Under the pieces are notes generated by a model. It made no database searches. It had not been told where the DNA came from and saw only the letters and a program-made list of their open reading frames with translations. Made by a program: the position numbers and the translations under genes. From Brachypterus glaber (lineage: Eukaryota; Arthropoda; Insecta; Coleoptera; Kateretidae): a stretch of 64,000 nt of DNA. The DNA is taken from NCBI GenBank assembly GCA_958510825.1, contig OY294048.1, positions 30,655,026 through 30,719,025 on the forward strand, given 5' to 3'. Below, one piece after another: positions 57,761 through 64,000 of the stretch (within the stretch, counting starts at the first letter, position 1; each line of letters starts with the position of its first letter).

Positions 57761-58886
57761 TAGTAGTAGTAGTAGTAGTAAGGGTGGGGAGGCTACAAGC
57801 CAGGCAACTAGGCCATTATGGCCCTTTTTGCCAGCCCCGAGCTGTCCCAGCCACACATCTACCCTACTCCCTGCCTAAACCTGCCGGACCTCCTTATAAA
57901 GGTCGCGATATCTGTCCAGGTAAGGGTACGCAACTCCTCTCTTCGGAGAGTTGCCACTCCGAAGATCTCCTGTCGTATTCTGCCGAACCGATCGCATTGT
58001 CCTAGGAAATGGAAGGACGATTCTTCGTCTATCCCGCAACCCGAACAGACGGGGTCGTTACCGACCTTCATCTTGACCAGGTGCCTTCCTAGTCCACAGT
58101 GACCCGTGAGGATCCCTGTGAGTTGGCTGATCGTGGCTCGGCTTCTTCCTAATAGCCACGCGGTTTTTGACTTGCTTGGACCGGAAAGGAAGTCCTTTGC
58201 CTGTCTGCAGTTCGTGACCGTTGACCAGCTTTCCCTTAGTTTTTCTCCAGCCCACGTGTTGAGGGCTGATGTGACTTGTTTCCTTGTAATACCAAGCATG
58301 GGTTCGGGTCCCATGCACGGAGTTTCGGCTCCGAGCCTGGCAAGTTCGTCTGCCTTCTCGTTGCCTGGTATCCCGCTGTGTCCAGGGACCCATACAAGGT
58401 GGACTCTTTTGTTCCTCGCTAGCTCCTCCAGGGCTTCTATGCATTTCTGCACAAGACTGGATCTTGTGCCGGGTGCACTGAGAGCCCTGAGGGCTGCTTG
58501 GCTGTCGGAGCAGATATATACATCTGATCCGTTACTCCCTAGAACCTCTTCGCATCTTGCCGCTTCCTGTATCGCAAAGACTTCCGCTTGGAATACCGAG
58601 CGAATAGCTCTTTTGAACCCCAGTGTCTTGTACAAAGAAGCCTGCGCCCGAGCTTTGCGTGCTTTCCATCCGGGAGCCGTCTGTATAGCACACTGTTGCG
58701 TTTTGGGCAAAATTAACTTCCTTGTTCTCCCACTCGTGTTTTGTTGGTATAGTGAGAGAGAATGCTCTGTCAAACCTTAATCGGTCTTCCGCCTCTATTA
58801 CCTTGATGCTGCTGATAGATAATTCTACTCTGGCAACATCGGCGATTTTTGTATGTCCGTAGACTGCCCCTTCACCCAGCCAGCCA
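57761..58886 (-). mobile_element. Young GC-rich LINE fragment (RNase H and C-terminal part), minus strand
   Basis: The insertion is exactly bounded by an 11-bp duplication. On the minus strand it starts in coding sequence (WLGEGAVYGHTKIADVARVE) and runs through RNase H and a C-terminal zinc-like region. It ends in a (tac)n tail, seen as (gta)n at 57761-57780. Its GC content is far above that of the flanks. Three paralogous host modules without the LINE (about 59150, and inverted at about 57290-57330) show the empty site. RNase H after the RT suggests an I/LOA/R1-like clade; the RT itself is lost by 5' truncation. Confidence 0.9.
57859..58773 (-). pseudogene. LINE RNase H domain with C-terminal CCHC-like tail
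   Basis: The long frame holds RSVFQAEVFAIQEAA (catalytic Glu 64), VYICSDSQAALRAL (Asp 90), and HLVWVPGHSGIPGNEKADEL (His 132, Asp 142). An AWLLGRSRATISQLTG helix and a CX2CX8HX4C zinc-like pattern (Cys 243, Cys 246, His 255, Cys 260) follow, then a TFIRRSGRF end. The first catalytic Asp (CYTDGSRM, about 58665-58690) is encoded in a different phase, so a one-base shift near 58605 breaks an otherwise complete domain. The first ~50 residues of the long frame are out of the true phase. The opposite-strand frame at 58106-58780 is a shadow. Confidence 0.9.
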
Positions 58887-58897
58887 GGAAGGGGTAG
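58887..58897. repeat. 11-bp LINE target-site duplication, right copy
   Basis: GGAAGGGGTAG, identical to 57750-57760. Host sequence resumes with ttttgcatatgtcagtaaat. Confidence 0.85.
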
Positions 58898-59284
58898 TTT
58901 TGCATATGTCAGTAAATTCTACTTTGACTCGCATTCAATTTTGTTTTTTTGTTTAGTTTTATCTTTTTAAATAATGGAGATATAGCCCGTCTAAAACCTG
59001 GTGGACCATTATTATTAATAAATAATGATGTTTATTTGAGAGTAACTTTAGAGAATAATAAACCACTTATAATACAAGGTTAAACTAAGAATGAAATGTT
59101 CTTTTATATTCTTTGATGAAAATGGGGGTGCTATTTGGAAACAGAAGTTGGGGTGGTTTAAGAAGCGTGTGTAAGCAAGGGGCAGTTTTGATTATGTCAA
59201 TAAAATCTTCTTTGGCTTCTATTTAATGCTTTTTTTTGCAAAAATTTCTTTTCAAGTAACGGGGATATAGCTTGTCATGACCTG

Positions 59285-60343
59285 CCCTGATAACACACTT
59301 CATCCTAAGAAGGTTTTTTAATCGTTCCCTTGAAAAGGTTTTTAGCATAATGCTGTAAACATGCTAAGCATGTTCTTAAAAGGTGCAGTGCTGTAGTAGC
59401 ATAAGTGCTTCTACTCTAAACATTCTTAGCATGATTAGAGTATTTTGCTAAGGATATTCCCAAAATATATTCTTAAAATATTCTAATGGGAATATTTTTA
59501 GAATAATTCTGTAGTGCACATGCTAAACATGATTAGAGTATTTTGCTAAGAATATTCCCAAATACATATTATTAAAATATTCTAATGGGAATGTTTTTAG
59601 AATACTAATATGGCGTCTATATTATTTTAATTTTATTAGGTTAGAAATACAAATATTCTTAAAATTACTGTTAATAACACAAGTTTTACCCTTAAGTAGT
59701 AGAAATGGATATATTTTTAGACATAAAGTGATTTTTATATAGTTTTAGACAAAAAATTAAAATTATTATATTTTGAAATGATAATTATTTGCTATTTCTA
59801 AACATTGGATTTTTGTGTAGCGCATGAATTTTATGTCTGGTAGAAAGTTTGCTTTCACAGTAAAACTGCATATCGCATATTAATCTTACCAGATGGATGC
59901 TATATCTAAGGATTTTTAAATGTCCAAATTTATGATATAACTCCATGAAAAGGATCGAGTATCATAAAATATATTTGAAAGAAAGAGAAAAACTACATTA
60001 ATGTAGAAATCTGAAACTTTGTTTGCGCATGCCCAATATTCAATATTATTACTTAAATGCATCAAATAAGAATATTTTAAGAAGCATGCTAAGAATATTC
60101 TTAAAAGTACATGTACCTATTTCTAAGAACATTCTTAACATGCTTCTTAAAACGTTCTTATTTAATACAGAGGCTTATAAGAAGCTTCTTAGGAACTACC
60201 AGCACGATTAAAAGGGTATCCTTTGCATTTCTTTAATCGTTCTTAGAATATCCTGAGCAAAATATATATGCTTCTAAGAAACATGCTGTCCTTTCGGCTA
60301 TTTATTTTAAGAATCTTCTTAGAAGGCTTTTGTGCTATCAGGG
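59285..60343. mobile_element. CCCTGAT-ended inverted-repeat element with many TTCTAAGAA-type sites
   Basis: Ends ccctgataacacac and tgtgctatcaggg are inverted, followed inward by ctaagaaggtttttt and cttcttagaaggc. The body is full of short inverted motifs (ttctaagaa, aagaatattctta, agcatgctaagaa) and a duplicated block (gattagagtattttgctaag at about 59436 and 59531, each followed by attctaatgggaat). It splits the right terminus of the host foldback. A target duplication could not be fixed. There is no transposase. Confidence 0.75.
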
Positions 60344-60371
60344 TGGTAGAATACCCGATATACAAGAATAT

Positions 60372-60373
60372 TG

Positions 60374-60402
<29 letters not shown>
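60372..60402. repeat. (TAA)n microsatellite
   Basis: About ten tandem taa/ata units just beyond the host foldback. Confidence 0.95.
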
Positions 60403-60406
<4 letters not shown>

Positions 60407-60556
60407 GGCGGTAAAAAGGCTACGCCCAATAACTTAGACTACGCGTCTTGTTTATTTAATAACTGAAGAACCCGTTAAGCAACAGCAACTAGGTTTTTCA
60501 TGTGACCTTATGGGTCTATTATCCTCTGATATATTTTTATGTAATATTTTTAATCA

Positions 60557-60970
60557 CACTGAAAAAAATAACGTTCTTGGCTCAAACACTCTTTTCAGTT
60601 ATTCTTTTTGCTTAAAAGACGTGTACTTCAAACAAAAGTATTGATCTTGTCCCAAGAAAAGTGTCACTTTTGAAATATTTTTAAAATTCTCTTGGACCTG
60701 GCGCATTTGAGGCAAAAACCATTTATCTTGTTTTAAGATCGTTAAAAACTAAATAATTTTAAATACTTTGGCCCAAGAATTTTTATTTTGAGACAAGACC
60801 ATTTGCATTTCACACAACATCAAAGAATTTTAAGTTAAAGAATCAGAAAGATCTTGGCAAGTGAATTATATTTTCATGTTAAGAGAAGGCGCTTTTGGAC
60901 GTATTCAAGAGTGCGAAGCATTTGGACTAATTTCATATGCCATTACCGCAAAGGATCCTTTTTTTCAGTG
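60557..60970. mobile_element. MITE-like element with CACTGAAAAAA ends
   Basis: Ends cactgaaaaaaataac and ccttttttttcagtg are short inverted repeats. Internal direct and inverted echoes of cttggcc/ggcaag and cccaagaa occur. A CA dinucleotide flanks both ends but may be chance. About 414 bp, non-coding. Confidence 0.6.
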
Positions 60971-60972
60971 CA

Positions 60973-61472
60973 CAAGTATTCTAAACGAACCAAGGACCCA
61001 TTTTCTTAAGTACATTAAAAGAAAATATGTCATCGGCTAATCAAATTAAAAAAAAAACAACCCTATTGTCTTAGACTATCCATGTTATACTTATTTAGAG
61101 AAGAGTATAACATTTCTCTTAGAGACGTACATTCTTTACTATACTGACTACAAATGGCTAAAAAATTCATTTGTTTTTCCTGAAAACCACTGAAACTTTT
61201 CTGACGTAGGAATACGAATGTTAAGTGGAAAATTCACTTAGTATGCTTATTGTCTTTTCTTTTTTTTAGCACTTCACGTTCCGGAAAAATTGATACATTT
61301 TAGACGTCAACATATTGTCCTATACGAGCCAGAATATCGTAAGGTATATATTTTTCTTGTACTTTACCTATAGGTAAAGTAACATTAAGGAAAATCGTCA
61401 TTAATGGAAAGTACTATATTAATCAAAAACAAACCATAACTAAAGACTGAGTAAACGATTAACCACCCGAGG
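60973..61472. other. Unassigned stretch
   Basis: No recognised feature. Short hairpin acctataggt near 61367. Confidence 0.45.
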
Positions 61473-61689
61473 TCATTATAATATCGAGGGCTTCATAACA
61501 TAGAGGCGTATACGCCATTTTTGTTTGATTTTTTAAATTTTTGATTAGGTTTGGTTTATAAAATCAATCCAAACATCCAAACCATATTTTGTAATATGTT
61601 ATAATATAAATATATTATAAGATACAACAACTAGTTGTAGAATTAAGAGGTAAACAACATAAAATTGTAATATATACAACAACAAATGT

Positions 61690-62647
61690 TATCTTATGTC
61701 TATTAACGATTGTATTTTGCTGCAAAATCAAATTAACCTTTTGCTGCAAAATCAAATTAACCTTTTATGGGACTGGTGCATTCGTAATAAATTAAATCTT
61801 AACATTAAAAAATGTAAATACATGTCATATTCAACTAAACATAATATAATAGACTACCAGTATCATATAAACGGTACTCCGCTTGAGAGATGCTATGAGT
61901 TGAAAGATCTAGGGGTTGTATTTGATACGACTTTATCTTTTTCATGTCACATATCCCAAGTCTGTTCTTCTGCTTCTAAGATGTTGGGATTTATAATTCG
62001 AAATTCAAAATCTTTTAATAATGTATTATGCCTTGTCATTATATTATGCATATGTGAGATCCAGACTAGAGTATGCCTCTCTTGTCTGGTATCCCACATA
62101 TGTAGTTCATACTAATGCCTTGGAAGCAGTGAATAGAAGATTTGCAAAATTTCTTTATTTTAAACGTGAAGGAGTCTATCCTGCTCAAGGATACGACAAT
62201 ATTGAACTGTTAAACCGCTTTAATATGCTGTCACTTAAGACTAGACGAATAAATTTTTCCCTATGTTTTCTATATAAACTGCTTCACAATGGAATTGATT
62301 GCATGGACTTACTCAGGAAAATCAATTTCAGAGTGCCGCGTTTGGGTTCGAGACGTGAGGATACTTTTATTTGTAATTTTAGCAGGACTAACGTTATGGT
62401 TAGATCGCCAATAAATATAATATGTAATAACTTTAATTCGTTAAACAGATCCATTGATATTAACGCGTGTTCTCTAAACTCACTTTTATACACTAACAAC
62501 CTACAATAATAGGTTAAAATTGTGTATTTATGTATCCATATATATTATTTATTTTGTATATTTTTATATATAATTGTATATATGTATTTTTGCCCTAGAA
62601 TTGGTGCAAACTGTTGGGCAAATAAAGATTATTATTATTATTATTAT
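61690..62647 (+). mobile_element. 5'-truncated non-LTR retrotransposon, plus strand
   Basis: This starts downstream of the RT YADD and ends with caaataaagattattattatt (about 62621-62647). Two overlapping frames (61696-62112 and 62021-62506) together carry the RT thumb and C-terminal region, so one frameshift near 62025-62060 breaks it. A 24-bp in-frame tandem duplication (tgctgcaaaatcaaattaac at 61718 and 61742) adds eight residues. It differs in type from the LINEs at 40625, 46862 and 52790. Confidence 0.85.
61696..62506 (+). pseudogene. LINE RT thumb and C-terminal region
   Basis: The first frame has SINDCILLQNQINLL (duplicated LLQNQINL), WDWCIRNKLNLNIKKCKYMS, ERCYELKDLGVVFDTTLSFS, CHISQVCSSASKMLGFIIRN and SKSFNN. 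The second frame resumes with LYYAYVRSRLEYASLVWYPT, ALEAVNRRFAKFLYFKREG, and FNMLSLKTRRINFSLCFLYK to the stop. Such W---N-L-LN--KC and KDLGV-FD-LSF-HI blocks follow the YADD motif in Jockey-like and CR1-like elements. The catalytic part is missing. Confidence 0.85.
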
Positions 62648-62934
62648 GTCATAGTTAGTACTATACTATAGGATGATACAATTTGTGGTTGCGGCATATA
62701 TAACACTATGTTGTTGTATTAATTATTATTAATTATTATTCTATCAGTGAATCTAAAACCTGAAACGAAACATAAAACTATTAAAATCTCAACAAAAAAA
62801 AAATGTTATGAAACCCTCGATATTATAATATTATAACTATTAAAAATTGACAATATAACATCACATCACATAACATCTTTTGACAGTCACTTTAATTATA
62901 TTTACTTATTCCAAAATTTCCAAAAAAAAATGTA

Positions 62935-63665
62935 CTTTTTCTCCAGAATTGCCAATAACCTTTCCAATGAAACTAAGATCACAGTGTACAAATCTCACCT
63001 CACTTCAATTACTGTCCTTTAGTTATATCTCAATATAATTTAAACAAAATATCACAGTTGCAAAACTACAAAATAGAGGAATGAGAATAATTTTAAAATG
63101 TAATCGAAGAACCTCTATTTTGTCAATGCTATCTACTCTCCAATACTGTTCTGTGCTAATTGTCTTTAAAACTACAAAATAGAGGAATGAGAATAATTTT
63201 AAAATGTAATCGAAGAACCTCTATTTTGTCAATGCTATCTACTCTCCAATACTGTTCTGTGCTAATTGTCTTTAAAATTACTAAAGGACTAACTCCTGAT
63301 TATTTTCAAGATACTCTAGTGTATCAGCATGAAATTCATTATCATGATACTAGAAATAAGAGTAACATTTATATACCAAGAGTTAATTTAAATGATACCA
63401 GAAATTCATTAATTACCATAGCATAGAACAGTTTAATAATAATCTACCAAATAATATTAAATCATGTACATCTATTGTAGTATTTAAAACTTCTTGCACA
63501 TATTTATTTAGTAAGGTAATTTAAGATTTTTTTTTATTTTTATTTTAAATTTTGGGTATTAATATTAATATTGTTGTAATATTATTAACTTATTTATTGT
63601 ATTTTTACTTCTTTTGTAACTTGTATATTAGGATAAATACTACTTAATAAAGATTATTATTATTA
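62935..63665 (+). mobile_element. LINE 3' fragment with internal 106-bp duplication
   Basis: Coding remnants start at FSRIANNLSNETKITVYKSH (about 62945). They continue as KLQNRGMRIILKCNRRTSIL (about 63160 on), VFKITKGLTPDYFQDTL and YHDTRNKSNIYIPRVN, then EQFNNNLPNNIKSCTSIVVF in another phase. An AT-rich 3' UTR ends with aataaagattattattatta (about 63645-63665). This corresponds to the last part of an RT ORF of Jockey/CR1 type. It is 5'-truncated and broken. Confidence 0.75.
63062..63273 (+). repeat. Perfect tandem duplication, 106-bp unit
   Basis: The block from aaactacaaaatagaggaat to ctgtgctaattgtctttaa is repeated at once with no visible difference inside the unit. As 106 is not a multiple of three it shifts the LINE frame. 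It is a recent event (or an assembly error). Confidence 0.9.
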
Positions 63666-64000
63666 ATATGAAATAGTATTATAATATTAACTGCAGGGAG
63701 ACATTAATGTATACAGACTAAAGTTATATTTCATCAAAACTAATTTTATGATACAATAATTAATTATAACAGCTTAAATGAGCATATTACATACCAAGGC
63801 ATATTATATACCAAGGTAGAGAAGTATTTTATAGACAAAGATCCATTATGTCCTGAGAAGCACAGCTCACAAATCAAAAAGACTTTCTGCCAAAAAGGGT
63901 ATAGAAAATTTAGAAAATTAAAAGAACTGACTAGGGAAGGTTGCCCTAAGTCAGTTTTAGGACTTTTAATATAATAATATAAAGAATATGATGAAAAGAA
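63666..64000. other. Unassigned end of window
   Basis: AT-rich with a small direct repeat (catattacataccaaggcat / catattatataccaaggtag at about 63782 and 63800). Around 63830-63960 the base composition is less extreme, with no clear ORF. Confidence 0.45.

Larger units (their letters stand above)
57171..60364. mobile_element. Host foldback element containing a LINE and a second DNA element
   Basis: Outer inverted ends taccgggtatcccaccaggt (57171) and accagg|...|tagaatacccgatata (60345-60364) define the host. It contains three versions of one module: one inverted (about 57171-57420) and two direct (about 57640-57760 plus 58898-59010, and about 59040-59284). Each has cactyataatac, a gtgctatttg/poly-G block, agaagttggggtgg and the ttatttctccgttatt-like block. 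The LINE at 57761-58886 interrupts the second module, and the element at 59285-60343 splits the right terminus. A run of 15 C lies at 57349-57363. Confidence 0.75.
61473..62832. mobile_element. Inverted-repeat host around a LINE fragment
   Basis: The sequence tataatatcgagggcttcat followed by aacat (from about 61477) is answered by aatgttatgaaaccctcgat followed by attata (from about 62801). The LINE at 61690-62647 lies between. The arms are only about 30 bases, so this is less certain than the other nested cases. Confidence 0.5.

Noticed and set aside
57784..58102. Two plus-strand frames of 73 and 94 residues
   Set aside because: Antisense to the LINE C-terminal region, no recognisable domain.
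58106..58780. 224-residue plus-strand frame
   Set aside because: It is antisense to the RNase H LINE; the GC-rich sequence leaves the opposite strand open by chance.

Overview
This window is AT-rich eukaryotic DNA, most likely from an insect. It shows many 5'-truncated non-LTR retrotransposons, foldback and palindromic DNA elements, tRNA-derived SINE-like sequence, microsatellites and a 200-base assembly gap (3207-3406). The species cannot be named from sequence alone. I found no host protein-coding gene, no functional tRNA or rRNA gene, no CRISPR array and no bacterial operon. Nearly every open reading frame above background belongs to a decayed retrotransposon.

Layout. 1-3200: small tandem repeats, a short hairpin, and a TA-flanked inverted-repeat element whose ends are full of TGACGTCA-type sites, inserted into a larger palindrome. 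5200-12650: two copies of an AGAC-containing repeat, a CAGGGTGTC-ended palindrome carrying two tRNA-like inserts, a TA-flanked MITE, and a dimeric satellite array split by a Foldback-like transposon with a perfect 9-bp target duplication. A 2.1-kb palindrome follows. 13000-22150: another palindrome, three sets of degenerate tandem repeats, a piggyBac-like TTAA element, and a Tc1-like palindrome whose loop holds a short GC-richer ORF. 22700-29300: two-copy tandem duplications, a 1-kb foldback, a triple-hairpin cluster and a MITE. 30400-33430: a minus-strand LINE inserted into a terminal-inverted-repeat host. 36640-44170: a decayed RNase H-bearing LINE, a second LINE, and a 2.1-kb palindrome. 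44260-53930: two long tandem duplications, the most complete LINE (endonuclease plus reverse transcriptase), a foldback element with arms made of 16-bp minisatellite and an 8-bp target duplication, and another LINE. 55700-64000: more inverted-repeat elements, a three-level nest (a foldback host containing a GC-rich RNase H LINE with an 11-bp target duplication plus a second DNA element), a MITE, and two further LINE 3' fragments.

How it fits together. At least eight LINE pieces, all 5'-truncated, sit among non-autonomous DNA elements, and three of them lie inside inverted-repeat elements. The DNA elements are mainly long palindromes with TA, TTAA, 8-bp or 9-bp target duplications, suggesting several cut-and-paste superfamilies mobilised from elsewhere. 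No transposase ORF is visible here. The most noteworthy items are the Foldback element inside the satellite, the minisatellite-armed foldback, the short ORF in the Tc1-like loop, the CRE-site-rich element, and a short motif shared by several otherwise different palindromes. All coordinates come from reading by eye; palindrome boundaries may be off by a few to tens of bases, and family names are inferences from motifs.
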